Assembly: GCA_903813345.2 (NCBI GenBank)
Contig: CAIIXF020000011.1
Location: 23,605,754 to 23,669,753 of the forward strand
Length of the DNA: 64,000 bases
Reading direction: 5' to 3'
Origin: Owenia fusiformis
Taxonomy: Eukaryota > Annelida > Polychaeta > Sabellida > Oweniidae
The notes below the pieces were generated by a model. The model saw nothing but the letters and a program-made list of their open reading frames with translations. It did not search any database and was not told the origin of the DNA. This document shows, one piece after another, positions 23,001 through 38,000 of this stretch (positions are counted from its first letter, which is position 1; each line of letters starts with the position of its first letter). The position numbers and the translations under genes were made by a program.

Positions 23001-26000
23001 CTTAAGCGTTCAAACTTAACATCAAACTGATACTCATAATGTTAAAACTAGTGCTGTAGTATTGACCTAAAATTTCTGTGCCCAAAAAACGGAAATATTT
23101 TCAATTTTTGTGTCCTCTGAATTTTTTTTGTGTCCTTAACATGTATGGGATGGAGTTAATATGAGCCCTGGCGTACAATTTTTATTAATTTAGTGTACAA
23201 TTAGATTCATAACTTATTGTCAGATTCATAAGAAAAATGGAAATTAAGCATCATAACAAACTTGAAATCACTTTATGTCTTATGTCATATGACTACTTAC
23301 TGTAAAAATAGTGAAACCGCACCCCCTTTGGAAAATGTGTCTGATTGGCCTGCTAGAATAAGAAACATATTGTGATTGTACTATATTAGTTCTTTGAATC
23401 AATTTTCTTATTTTTTTGGTATAAGCACTAACAGAATAGTGTGGCCTTTAGATAATTCATCTATTTTACATGTTTTTTTTACATGAATTAAGAAACAAAG
23501 CATGAAATGTTTCATGATCTCTTATTTTTAGGATATTGGTTACATACCTAATAAGTTATACAAGGCAGAAAAGCGGTTGGAACAATTTCCATATGATACA
23601 GAGTCCTGGAGTGTGCTGATAAGAGATGCACAGGTATATGAGTATAGAGGTTGAGAGTAGACATGAAATTTGGAATAGCACCATTTTAGTGAAAAATTAA
23701 AAATCTTATGGAGCTAACCTTGTTATAATGTTGTATCATGCCAAATATTTTTGAAATGTATTTAGAGAATTTGATTGTTCCTAAAATTTAATACAGGGGG
23801 TTTCAGTATTGGGCGAAAAATGCTTGTTATTATATATATCATAATCACCCTTTTAATGAAATTTTCAATATTTTCCATGTTGAAATTATGATAACCAACA
23901 ATTTTTCATCATTTGCTATCAGAAATTGTATTGAAATTATTATTATCAAATAATGGGACTTACAAAATGTCAAAGAAAATTCAATGTTTTTTTCAGAATA
24001 AAAAGATTGAAGATGCAAGGCCATTGTTCGAGCGATTGATTGCACAATTTCCCAATAGTGGGCGCTACTGGAAGCTTTATATTGAGCAAGAGGTTAATAT
24101 GAAATTCAATATTTGATTATTCTATCCAAAATACTTCTTGAGACGTCATGCTAATTCCTTTGTTTCCACTAAATGTTGATTCTCAAGACAAAGCATGACT
24201 GATAAGAAGTATTTTTGTGGTTCCATGCAATGAAAGTACAATGAAACTTGTATATCTGAACACCTTGATGTGAACACTTTTTTGATCTTATTTGTTTGAA
24301 TTAGACAGGTTTCTTGCAGTTCAATACTAGTAATTTATGCACATCCATTACTCTATTTTTCAATATGCATTAAGTTAGAAAGTAGCATACTTTGATTATA
24401 CATGTACCATGGGAAAACTTGTCTGAAGTATATGCTCATAGGATGGCTAAGCATATTTCATATTGATTTGATACAAGGGAATGAATATTGTATCAGAACT
24501 GGAACCAAAATGTGTTCACATTTCAGAATGTTCAGTTTCAAAGTTTTCACTTATTCATATTTTAAATCACAGGCTATACATGTATAATCAGACCAGTAGC
24601 CAGGGGGAGTGGATGGAGCGGCCGCTTCCGGCTACGGGTCTGATAATTAGCAGATTTGAAAGCTATTGCATGGTTTCACTATCATTGTTACATTTGGTTC
24701 ATTAAAGTATGATAAATCCTAATACTTACTTTACATTTGAACTTATTATTATTATTATTTATACTATTATGGATACCCAGTTTAAAGAGAAAGTTAACAA
24801 ACGTCAATTTAAAAAATAGGATTTATCAATACACACTATGTTTGATTTTACATAATCAACAGCCAAATGCTAATATTTCAATTGATTTTTGTACAACTGT
24901 AATACAGTATAGAAATCACTTCATTTATGTGAATCATGTCAATTTGAGACAAGTATTTTCACATTAATATTGTACATATCACACCAGGTAAAATTTAAAT
25001 TGAAAAATGATGGACTTAAAAGTGAGGGTTGACGAAAAATATATTTGGGACACTAGTGGAAAATAAAACACGTTAGTTACCACTGTGTCTCACTATACAA
25101 CGTGTGGTGTCATTTGATGTGTTACATTTATTCCTAGTTGTGTTCATTTCTTTTCTAGTTGTGTTATTATGAAATGCTGGAAATATTTTTAAAACATGTA
25201 TATCTGATGCTTAAGTAACAACGGTACATTATTTTGTATTACAAGAGCTATTTTTATTGTCAAATGACTGTGTGAATGTATGTGTGGGAAATGATAATGA
25301 TATGATCATGGTAATGATATTTGGTAGTGTATTCTCTGTTCTGTACTAAAACTTTCAAAATCTTCCAAAATATACCACATTTTTCCTATATAGCTATGGT
25401 TGAAATGCCACATGTACCCACAACAGAATGATAGGTAACGTGTGTGCATATATAATATACCATTTGGTTTATTTTTGACAGTGACAGTATAAATGTTTGT
25501 GTGAAGGCACTTTCAAAAATGACATATGTTGGTTGAATAATACAAGAAGTGTGCTTTATACGTTTAACATTTGGGAGAAGTTATGAAACATATTTAATGA
25601 CCTATTAATATCCACTCTCATTACAAAACAAAACAAAACACTTGCCCTTATATACCCACTCTTTTATAACCAAACACAAGATTTTAGATTCTCTAGGTTT
25701 TCAGTTTTTATATACCCAATTGGATTAACAGGGTGTAGATGAACAGTAACTGTATGATTGAATGATACTAAATTAATCAATTAATTAATGTACTGCAGTT
25801 TGATATTTGAATATGGAGAGCGTTTGAGAATTTCTAATATATCTGAATATGTATGGGTTATAAAGGTTAACATTATATATGTGTACTGTTTCATAACATT
25901 GCTATGACGATGACCAGTTTGACTATGTATAGCCTACTCCAACTTGGACATAATTAAGAGACCTTAAGACTGTTTCTATGTGGGCAGGAAAGTGCAAATT

Positions 26001-29000
26001 GTTTCTTGAGTGTCATTTCCTCATTTTGCATCTCAGCCTAATTGAATTTTTGTGATTTGTACTTCTTTTAAAATATCCATATAGCCTATATAACTTGTTA
26101 TATAATACTATTGTAAAGCAAAGTTGTGTGTGTTTGACAGACATTACAGTTAATCCTTAACAGAATCCCTTAAAATCTACAAGCAATAGAATACACAATA
26201 CTATCCCTTTAAATGTGTTACTATGCAAAATGGCCAGTGACAGCTAGCTGTTTGGTGAAAAACTAGGAAAAGCTTGATATCTAGGTTTAGATCAAGTTGA
26301 AGGCAGTGATATTTGGAATAGACTTCTCATCTTGAAAAGTATATTAATTTGAAGGTGGGAGGCATTAATTAGGTTTTTCACCATCGGGGAAAATAGCATG
26401 AGAGGGTTTCATTTTCTCTCCCGATTTCCTGTTTTACATCAAAAATATTATTACATGTATATATTTCATGGTTTTAAAGTTAGATAAAGTAGTTTTCCAA
26501 GTTTTTCACCAAATTTTGTCATAGCTAAAATTGAAATTTTGATACACTACCATGCTGTAAGCACATCCAAAGTTATAATTACTAAGCTTATGATTGGAAT
26601 TAATTCTACTAGAAATTCTACTGCAAGTTAATTGACGTTCATGGGTATTTATAGTAGGCATATTTACGTCACATGAGAGTTCTTGAAAAGGTTCATGTAA
26701 CAAACAATTTCAGATGATTGTCGATTAAATCTTGGGATTATGACTATTTTCTGACTATGAAGACAGACCTGTATATCTTTTAGTTCCATTCATTGCCTCA
26801 AAGAAAAGTATATACAATGATAGTAAAGTCAATCAGAATCAGATATTTTTTAAACTGTCAATCGTCCCATCAACATACTTTTTCAAAGATGTTGACCTCA
26901 TTTTCACCAAAAAAGCAATCATTTTTAATGTACATGGATTGTTTAATGCATATTCTCTATTTTGATGAATCAATTAGTTCTTGAAAGGAAAACTGAAATC
27001 CTTTTAGATTAGTACAACATGTTCCCCATTGAAAAATCTCATGCTATCCATTGGTTTCAGCTCATTTTGGTCATCCAAATTCAATATCTATAACTCCCTG
27101 GGGGAATCCACTTTCCCTTTCAGGAAAGAAAAAATGTTTCAAAGCACATTCTAATTATGCATTCAACATTATAATATAAGGTTGCATTTTAGTGAAAATT
27201 AGGTTAACATTTTTGAAAAAGTATAGTCCATTGTCCCTTTAATATCATGTTTGGTTCATTTAATTCATTACTTTTCTTGGAGATAATGAATGGGTCTAAA
27301 AGATACACCTGTGTTCATGATCAGAAAATATTCATAATTTAAGTTATGATCATTTGAAATTGTTTGCGATAACCTACCTGCTCCTTTGTAAATATCAATC
27401 AATCAATGAAAAATTGTTAAATGCTATGAAAGCCTATGATGGGGTCAGCCTTCTTCGGAGAAAAGCCAACGAATGGTGAGCATCGTACAATGAGTTTTGG
27501 AGCTGTGTAACTATGATGCATTGTGCAGCAATCTTCAAACAGTGAGTGTCGCCCAGTTGATGTAGGCCATTCTGAATTCCCACTGGTTATAAGGAATATT
27601 TTATTTTGTGCACTGACAGAACTTTGTATGCTTCTATTGTCACTAATTTAATATCTCTGAGTAATACCTCTGATCAATGGTTGTACTGAGCATGTTATTA
27701 TGATTACTGGTTGTATTGAGTATGTCACTGTGGTCACTGGTTGTGGTCACTGGTTGTACTGAGTAGGTTACTATGGCCATTAGTTGTACTGAGTATGTTA
27801 CTATGGCCACTTGTTCTACTGTGTTTGTTACTGTGGTCACTTGTTGTATTGAGTATGTTAACTGTGGTCGCTGGTTGAACAGAGTATGTTACTATGGTCA
27901 CTGGTTGTACTATGTATGTTACTGTGGTCACTGGTTGTACTGAATGTGTTACTGGGGCCACTGGTTGTACTGAGTGTGTTACTGGGGCCACTAGTTGTAC
28001 TGAGTGTGTTACTGGGGCCACTGGTTGTACTGAGTGTGTTACTGGGGCCACTGGTTGTACTATGTATGTTACTGTGGTCACTGGTTGTACCAAGTGTGTT
28101 ACTGGGGCCACTGGTTGTACTGAGTATGTTACTGTGGTCACTGGTTGTACTATGTATGTTAATGTGGTCACTGGTTGTACTATGTATGTTACTGTGGTCA
28201 CTGGTTGTACTGAGTGTGTTACTGGGGCCACTGGTTGTAAGTATTATGTTTCTGTGGTTACTGGTTGTACTGAGTGAGTAACTGTGGTCACTGGTTATAC
28301 TGAGTATGTTACTATGATTACTGGTTGCACTGAGTATGTTACTATGATCACTGGTTGTACTTTGTATGTTACTATGGTTACTGGTTGCATTGTGTGTGTC
28401 AATGTTGTAACTGGTTTTACTGAGTATGTTACTGTGGCAGTGGTTGTACTGAGTATGTTACTGTGGCCACTGGTTGTACTGAGTATGTTGTTGTGTCCAC
28501 TGGTTGTACTGAGTATGCTCTGTCATCACTGGTTGTACCGAGTATGTTACTGTGGTCACTGGTTGTACTGAGCATGTTTCTTTGGCCACTGGTTGTACTG
28601 AATATACTTCTGTGGTCACTGGTTGTACCAAGTATGTTACCATGGTCACTGGTTGTACTGAGTATGCTCTGTGGTTACTATTCTACTGAGTATGTTACTA
28701 TGGTCACCTGATGTAAGTAAATAGTATGTTACTGTGGTCACTGGTTGTATGGAGGAAGTTACTCTCGTCACTGGTTTGTATTATGTACATGTATGATACT
28801 GTGGTCTGGTTGTATTGTGTATGTTACTTTGTTCACTGGTTGTGCTATGTATGTTACTCTGGTCACTGGTTGTACTGATTGTGTTACTGGGGTCACTTGT
28901 AAGTATTATGTTCCTGTGTTTACTGGTTGTACTGAGTATGTTACTGTGGCCACGGGCTGTACCAAGTTTGTTACTGTTGTCACTGGTTGTACTTTGTATG

Positions 29001-32000
29001 TTTCTATGGTCACTGGTCGCACTGTGTATGTTACTATGGTTACTGGTTGTACTGTGGATGTCAATGTTGTAACTGGTTGTACTGAGTATGTTACTGTGGT
29101 CACCTGATGTAAGCACATAGTATGTTACTGTGGTCACTGATTGTACTGAGTATGTTACTGTGGCCACTTGTTGTACTGAGTATGGTTCTGTGGCTACTGG
29201 TTGTACTGAATATACTTCTGTGGTCACTGGTTGTACCGAGTATGTTACTGTGGTCACTGGTTGTACCTAGTATGGAACTGTGGTCGCTTGTTGTACTGAG
29301 TATGTTACTGTGGCCACTTGTTGTACTGAGTATGTTTCTGTGGCTACTGGTTGTACTGAATATACTTCTGTGGTCACTGGTTGTACCGAGTATGTTACTG
29401 TGGTCACTGGTTGTACTGAATATACTTCTGTGGTCACTGGTTGTACCGAGTATGTTACTGTGGTCACTGGTTGTGTATTGAGGATGTTACTGTGGTCACT
29501 GGTTGTACTTTGTTTGTTACTGTGGTCACTGGTTGTACTAAGTGTGTTACTGTTGTCACTGGTTGTACTATGTATGTGACTGTGGTCACTGGTTGTACTG
29601 GGTGTGTTACTAGGGCCACTGGTTGTAAGTATTATACTCCCGTGGTTACTGGTTGTACTGAGTATGTTACTGTGGCCACTTGTTGTATTGAGTATGTTAA
29701 TTTGGTCACTGGTTGTACTATGTATGTAACCGTGGTCACTGGTTGTACTAAGTGTGTTACTAGGGCCACTGGTTGTAAGTATTATACTCCCGTGGTTACT
29801 GGTTGTACTGAGTATGTTACTGTGGCCACTTGTTGTATTGAGTATGTTAATTTGGTCAATGGTTGTACTATGTATGTAACCGTGGTCACTGGTTGTACTA
29901 AGTGTGTTACTGGGGTCACTGGTTGTAAGTATTATGTTCCTGAGGTTACTGGTTGTACTGAGTGTGTTACTTTGCCCACTGGTTGCACTGTGTATGTTAT
30001 GGTTAAGGGTTTTACTGTGTATGTCAATGCTGTAACTGGTTGCACTCAGTATGTTACTATGGTCACTGGTTGTACTGAGTATGTTATTATGGTCACTTGT
30101 CACATAGTATGTTACCATTATCACTGGTTGTACTGAGGATGTTACTTTGACCACTGGTTTTGCTGAATATGCTATTGTTGTGACTGGTTGTATTGAGTAT
30201 GTTATTGTGGTCACTGGTTGTACTGAGTATGTTACTATGGTCGTTGGTTGTACTGAGTATGTTTCCTTGATCACTGGTTGTACTGAATATGCTACTGTTG
30301 TCACTAGTTGTGCGAATAATGTGGCAATTTCACTGGTTGTACTAAATTTTGTCACTTTGGCCACTGAACTTCATCGTTTGAACTAACCGTTTCGTGAATA
30401 CTCTGCATAGAACTTGTGAAATTATACAGAAAAAGACATATCATATCGCATGGGCTGTGTCTTTGTTTCTGAAATTGATCCATTTCCGTATCCAGTTTAA
30501 AGAGTCCCATCACATTGACCCTGCCTCACAGCTTCTCTAGGCTAGGCTAATTAAAGAAAAATACATATAGGCTATGAACAACCATTCTTCAGACCATCTT
30601 TTGCCTTGCATTCTGGACAGTTGTGATGATACATATACAGTAAAACATGTATATTGAACACATTTTGACGAGAAAAACATTCAATCAGTATTGTTAATTG
30701 TAATGAATACATTAGTCAATAAGAGCAGGAGGGAAGCCAGGATTAACCAACTTCATTTGTAATGCCCCTGTCAATTTTTGTAATGCTGGAATCTTTTTGA
30801 ATGCATGGGCAATAAAACTTGATGGTCTTTACAAAAATGTTCATATGTTTATCATACCTTCAAATGCAAGGGAAGATATTGTTAGAACTTCAATGATAAA
30901 ATAGTAAATAATCGTGCAATGAAACTTGCTTTGAATATTACAGTAGATGTATATTACATATTTTAAGATGATACATGATGTCATAATGACTAAACAATTA
31001 ATTTGCTGGTCTAAAACCGCTTAATTTCATAAATGCAATTTAACAAAGACCGCAATACTACATATTTATGGCAAATATGACCTTAGATTTTATATTGGAA
31101 AAGTTTTGTCATTCAAAGCGCATAACACAAGGCTACTCCACGTGTTTTGTAAAGGAATTAACTGCAATGTCACCATGATACCAGCACGTTGAACCATTAT
31201 AGTGCTGGGCAATATTTTTGGCTTTTATTTGAAAACATGTTTAAGAGTACGTTTTTATTTGGAGAAGATAGAAAAATAGACCATTGGAGTTTCTTGCTAA
31301 TATTCGGATTCTCTGTCAATGAAAAGGGGCATATATTCCAATATTGTCATGCTAACCCAATTAAAGTACACTGCCAAATACATCAAACAAAGTACAACCT
31401 GTCAATTATAGGCCATTACCCATCAATCAGGAGGGATACCTCTCAAGGTAAGGGTTTACCAACTGTCAATTATATGGTCTATTTTGATGAAAGGACACGC
31501 CTTTCAATTAAAGGACATTCCTGTCAATTATAGGGTGTATCAATCAATAAAAGGACACACCTGTCAATTAAAGGGCATTCCTGTCAATTATAGGGTATAT
31601 CAAACAATTAAAGGACATTCCTGTCAATTAAAGAGCATATCAAACAATTAAAGGACACACCTGTCAATTAAAGGGCATTCCTGTCAATTATAGGGTATAT
31701 CAAACAAATGAAATTCCTGTCAATTAAAGAGCATATCAATCAATGAAAGGACATACCTGTCAATCAATTAAAGGGCATTCCCGTCAGTTATAGTGTATAT
31801 CAATCAATGAATTGAGTCGGGGACACACCTGTCAATTAAATGGCATTCCTGTCAATTGGCATATCAATCTATTAAATAACACACCTGTCAATTTTAGGGC
31901 ATTCCTGTCAATTGGCATATCAATCAATGAAAGGACATACCTGTCAATCAATTAAAGGGCATTCCCGTCAGTTATAGTGTATATCAATCAATGAATTGAG

Positions 32001-35000
32001 TCGGGGACACACCTGTCAATTAAATGGCATTCCTGTCAATTGGCATATCAATCTATTAAATAACACACCTGTCAATTAAAGGGCATTCCTGTCAATTGGC
32101 ATATCAATCGATGAAAGGACACACCTGTCAATAAAGGGCATTCCTGTCAATTATAGGGTGTATCAATCAATGAAAGGACACATATGTCAATTAAAGAAGG
32201 GCATTCCTGTCAATTATGGGGTATATCAATCAATGAAGACACACATGTCGATTAAAGGGCATTCTTGTCAATTATAGGGTATATCGAGCAATGAAAGGAC
32301 ACACCTGTCAATAAAAGGACATTCCTATCAATCTATATAGGGTATTTCAATCAATGAAAGGACACAGCTGTGGATTAAAGGGCATTCCCATCAATTCTAG
32401 GGTATATTAATGAATGAAAGGACACACCTGTCAATTAAAGGACATTCCTGTCAATTATAGGAAAAATCAATCAATGAAAGGACACACCTGTCAATTACAG
32501 GGCATTCCTGTCAATCATAGGGCATATCAACCAATGAAATGACACACCTGTCAATTACAGGGCATTCCTGTCAATCATAGGGCATATCAACCAATGAAAT
32601 GACACACCTGTCAATTAAAGGGCATTTTTGTCAATCATAGGGCATATCAACCAATGAAAGGACACACCTGTCAATTAAAGGGCATTCCTGTCAATCATAG
32701 GGCATATCAATAGCTGTCAATCAGTATGCATAACCCTTCAATCAAAACGGTATAACTAGTCAGTCAATAAAAAAGTAGTTTAATCCGGTAGCCGACAGCT
32801 GTTATTTCCATTCACAAATACAAGTTTAACCGAGACAGTAGTCAGTTTGGTGATGGACTCTTTATTAAACCCGCACATTGCTCTTAAACGCAATATTTCG
32901 ACATACATTATATATCTATATTTTCATACAGCCAACAAGATTACTAAAGCTCTAGTGTAGGGTTTGACTTGATTAAAAGCTGTTTTTCTGCGTTATATCA
33001 AAGCACAAGCATTTTAGAGTTAAAAAACAAAAATAAATTCCCGGGTAGGACGCCCACGGCAGGCATTCTACCATAAGACCAACATCAGTCTATGAATACT
33101 AGAGAGTAATTTATGCTACTACATGTACTAAATATTGAACGTTCTAATTCAGTTGTGAGGTCACATTCTAAATAGGCCTATAGAAACCTTCCAAAAATAA
33201 TATTGTCGACGACAATCGAAACAATTCAAAGAACAATCCTCATAATGACACATTTATCGTGAGTATTTTTAAACAAGATTTCCCCCATTCGCTCACCAAT
33301 GTATTTACTTTCATTAAAGCTAAAAATCTTACAGTTGGCTCTTGAACAACCAAAGATTGTGTTCTAGAGCGATGTGCAGCTTTAATATTGAGGACAATAC
33401 ACAATAATATAAGAACTGCACAGAGATGGATCAAATCAATCACTGAATCTCTAAGACACTCTAACCACCAATTATTATCTAATTTAAACCTTGGTATTGT
33501 ATGATCAATCTACAACACTGTCTACAATAACCTCCAATTAAAGAAACATAAACATTGATATATTCACGTTGACTGAACTACTATTATGCATTGAGAAATT
33601 AAGGCTTAATTAAGGTTTTATAAGACTATAATTACACACTATAGAATTTTTTTGATTGTCAGTTGCTAAGTATGTTTTTGTTAATGCTGATTGTGCCCAG
33701 TATGTTACTATTGGTATGGATTGTGCTAAGTATGTTTTTGTAAACACTGATTGTGCTGAATGGTTGCTCTTGTTATTGATTGTGCCAAGTATGTTTTTGT
33801 TAGCACTGATTGTGCCCAGTATGTTACTTTTAGTATTGATTGTGCTAAGTATGTTTTTGTAAACACTGATTGTGCTGAATGGTTGCTCTTGTTATAGATT
33901 GCGCCAAGTATGTTTTTCTTAACACTGTGTCCAGTATGTTACTTTTAGTATTGATTGTGCAAAGTATGTTTTTGTTAACACTGATTGTGCCCAGTATGTT
34001 ACTATTGGTATTGATTGTGCCCAGTATGTTTTTGTAAACACTGATTGTGCTGAATGGTTGCTCTTGTTATTGATTGTGCCAAGTATGTTTTCCTTAACAC
34101 TGTTTGGGCCCAGTATGTTACTTTTAGTATTGATTGTGCTAAGTATGTTTTTGTTAGCATTGATTGTGCCAACTATGTTACTATTGGTATTGATTGTGCC
34201 AAGTATGTTTTTTTGTTAACACTTATTGTGTCAAGTGTGTTACTATTGGTTTTATGCCGAGTATGTTACTATTGGTATTGATTGTGCCAAGTATGTTTTC
34301 CAAAACACTGATTGTGCCCAGTATGTTACTTTTGGTATTGATTGCGCCAAGTTTGTTTCTTTTGTTAACACTTATTGTGTTAAGAATGTTACTATTGGTA
34401 TTGATTGTGCCAAGTATTTTTTCCCTAACACTGTTTATGCTGAGTATGTTACTTTTAGTATTGATTGTGCAAAGTATGTTTTTCTGAACACTGATTGTGC
34501 TGAATGATTGGTCTTGTTATTGATTGTGCCAAGTATGTTTTTGTTAACACTGATTGTACCACTGTGTATGCTCTTATTGGTATTGATTGGTTTTCCTTAA
34601 CACTGATTCTGTCGAGTATTTTACTTTTGGTATTGATTGTGCCAAATATGTTTTCCTTAACACTGATTGTGCTGCGCAAGTTACTATTTGTGTTGATTGT
34701 GCTAAGTATGTTTTTGTTAACACTGATTGTACCACATGTGTTAAGTTATTGCTGGTTGTACTGATGTGTATCATATTATGTTCTACTTTATTTCTAGATG
34801 AAACACAGAAACTATGAAAGAGTAGAAAAGGTAAGGTATGCTTTTGTACATTTGTCTATTTGAAATTGCAGAAAGAAAGCCAACAGTTGTTCATTTCTAG
34901 CCACTGTCTTTCATAAGAAGTACAAAGCCACATCAAAATTAACTACAGATTTTCTGATAACTCAAATACTGGTGATAGGATTTAGTCCAAAATTTGTAAG

Positions 35001-38000
35001 CTGATAGCCTACCTTATGGGACAAAGGATCCTTACTTAAGAGGTAAATCCTAACAAAGGTCCTCTACTAGAGATGTGAATCATAATTATGGTGTCATATA
35101 ACATCATGAGTTTAGAGTTTGCTAAAAGAGAACAATACTAACTCTGTACTGCCTGGTTATGTCTATCATAAAATGTTCCAAATGACAAGTGATTTGATAA
35201 AATATGTTTTGTTTGGTGGGATTTGCTACTCTGGGGATTTGCTTTTGTTTTAGTTGATTTTTTTTTGTTTCAGTTGTTTCAGCGATGTCTTATAAAAGTA
35301 CTGAACATAGATCTCTGGAAGACGTATCTGAACTACATCAAAGAAACAAAAGGTTCCCTCCCTTCTTATAGGTGGGTAGGCCCTCATTAATTTTAGCTTT
35401 AGAAACTTTGAAAATTATCAAGGTGATACTGTGTAATACTATAGCCAACTACAAAGTCTTAATATCAATTGTTTCTTTTGTTTGATGATTACTGTAAAAC
35501 AGGTAATTTTGACACTGGGAAATTTTAGCGATTTTTCAATTTTAGGGGGTTTTAGCGCGGGAAATTTTAGCGAAATGAAGATTAATCTTTAAAAGATCAA
35601 ATTAGAGAAATGCATTAGAAATTTTATCATTTATGGCAGAAGAATGAATAACGGACATGACAGAGAAATTATCAAAATGTAAGACTTCTAACGCACATGG
35701 TATTGGTCAAAACTGGATGGATGGCTATTTATCCTTCAGATATTGAAAGAAACATACGATTTAAAAATATTTACCTTTTTCAAATTACAAACCGGAAGTT
35801 GAGCACTGAACGAAAAGCTCCTTAAATACTAGTATTCATGTAGTTTCCCGGGAATTTGCAAATTTTAGCACCCGGTTTATTCTAACCCCGGTTTATTTTA
35901 GCGAATTGAATTTTTAGCGAAACTATAGCGATCGCTAACAATCGCTAACAATTACCCCTCGCTAACAATACCCGTTTTACAGTATATATCTACTCTTAGA
36001 CTATATATCTACTGTATGTTATTGAGCAAAAACCTTTTTGAAATCTGAATGTCCACATTTACATGTAGATGCATGTCATGTAATATTGAGGTCTATGTAG
36101 TCTTGCGTCAGGCCTGCACCCCCCCCCCCCTTTATCACCTTGTGGAGCCGAGATTTAAAAGGGTGGTGGGAATTTACAAGGGCTTGATTGATAATAAGTC
36201 TGTTCTTATATTTCAGGGAGAAGATGGCCCAAGCTTATGACTTTGCATTGGATAAAATCGGCATGGATATTATGTCCCTTCAGATCTGGATTGACTATAT
36301 CAACTTTCTCAAATCAGTGTAAGTAAATTCTGTATGTGAGTTTGGCCAAGCTAGAAGGGTACAGTATTAGCATTTACCCATAGGGCAATGTTTGGCCCTA
36401 GGACAATGTCCAGTGACTTTTATTATGGGCCAGTTGATTTAATTTCCGTGTGTCCAGGAAAAAAATGGTTCACAATTCATTTTTGAACAGCAGGTCATGT
36501 TGTACAGTAAGTTGCATGGTAACCCAACTTTTTTTGTGGACAATTTATACATATGGATTAGGGGTACCGCGAGCGCACGAGTGCTTGAGTGCTGGAGCAA
36601 TTCACCTCAAATACAAGCTGTATCGATACATAAAATGAATATCGGTCATATCGTTTTTTGACCGGAAGTCCCTTCTTACTTACCCAAAGGAAGAGAAAAA
36701 CTCAGAGCTTAGAGATGACAGACAGTCATAGTTACGTATCTGGCTGGCCACCTTCGTTTGCCCCGCTAGTTCCCGAATACCAAACGTCATTAAAATGTTT
36801 TAATCGATGTTAGCATATTTTACACCTTTCTTTGTCGTGATGTGAAATAAACGTAATCCGGCTGAAGTACTTCCGGCTTTACAAGTTTGAAAATTTAGAA
36901 TAAAGTTCAGTTTTACTTCAATTTACGCTGTATCATTGTATCGTATCGTGAGGTCAGTATCATAGATACATATTGATATTCAATTTCTCGTATCGTGGTA
37001 CCCCTAATATGGAGCACAGATGATGAGAATTGCATTACAGTACATCATGAACAATTTATAACTCCTGAGTGTTGTAACACAAACTCACAATTATAGCACA
37101 TCGAGATCATGAGTTATAAATTACAAAATCATAATTTAGCAGGTTTTGTGTAATTTAAAGATTGTGTGTGTATTGCAAAGTCACAATTTTTATCAGGCTA
37201 TTATTATCATTGCCCAGAAAGTCAATTTCAAGACGTGCCAGTTTTAATTTAATTTTATAATTTGATTTAATTAGATTCTCATTTTGGCTGAATTACTTGT
37301 TGCACTTGTATTATACATATAGTAGTGATCAATCAAACAAATGTTTTCTTATATCTCAGGGAAAGTTAACACTATCTCATAAAATGTTACAGCTTTGAAA
37401 TACCTTTTACGTCACTTCCAGAAGTGGTAACATTTTGTTATAGTCTCCAATTTTTTTGTGGATGGCATTCTGTGTTTGGTGTTTGGCAGTCTTAACAAAT
37501 GGCAGGTGGTGACATGTTAATGCCTTGTTTTTTATCTGAAAGGGCCAATGTGCTTTTGGAAAATATCCAAGAGAATGATATACTAAGTATGATATGATAC
37601 AAAGATTGCTATCTTTGATTCTGCCTTATAGGCGACTTAATCAACAAGGCTTCTATTAAATGTGATGTATTAATTATTTATAGAATGTCTGAAGGTAACA
37701 GCAGTATAGATTGGAATCTTGTAGTTATAATCACTGGAGATCAATTTCAACCATGAACCTGTATTTATGTTATTTCATTTAATGAGGTGGCAATTGAAGC
37801 AATTATTTGCAACAATGTCAAGGGAAACACCTCATTATACAAGTATACAATACAAGGCATTTCAAAAAATTTAACCCATATTTAACAATGCATATCTTTT
37901 TATTAACCAATGAAGCTTGAAAATGTAAATGTACACCAGTGTGAAGGAAACAGTGAAATTATCTCTTCAAGATTATTGATTTAAGAAAAACAGAAACAAA

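Noticed and set aside
27643-30386. Many long ORFs on both strands (up to 365 codons) with [10 protein letters not shown] or [10 protein letters not shown] repeats
   Set aside because: All lie in the 30-bp minisatellite. A period divisible by three keeps several frames open at once, and the region is inside a CSTF3 intron.
31385-32715. Possible CRISPR-like array of regularly spaced direct repeats
   Set aside because: The repeats and the spacers between them are both repeated, the units are contiguous minisatellite, and this is animal intron DNA.
33656-34817. Repetitive ORFs such as [10 protein letters not shown]
   Set aside because: Same cause, from the 30/60-bp array 3; no start, splice or family support.
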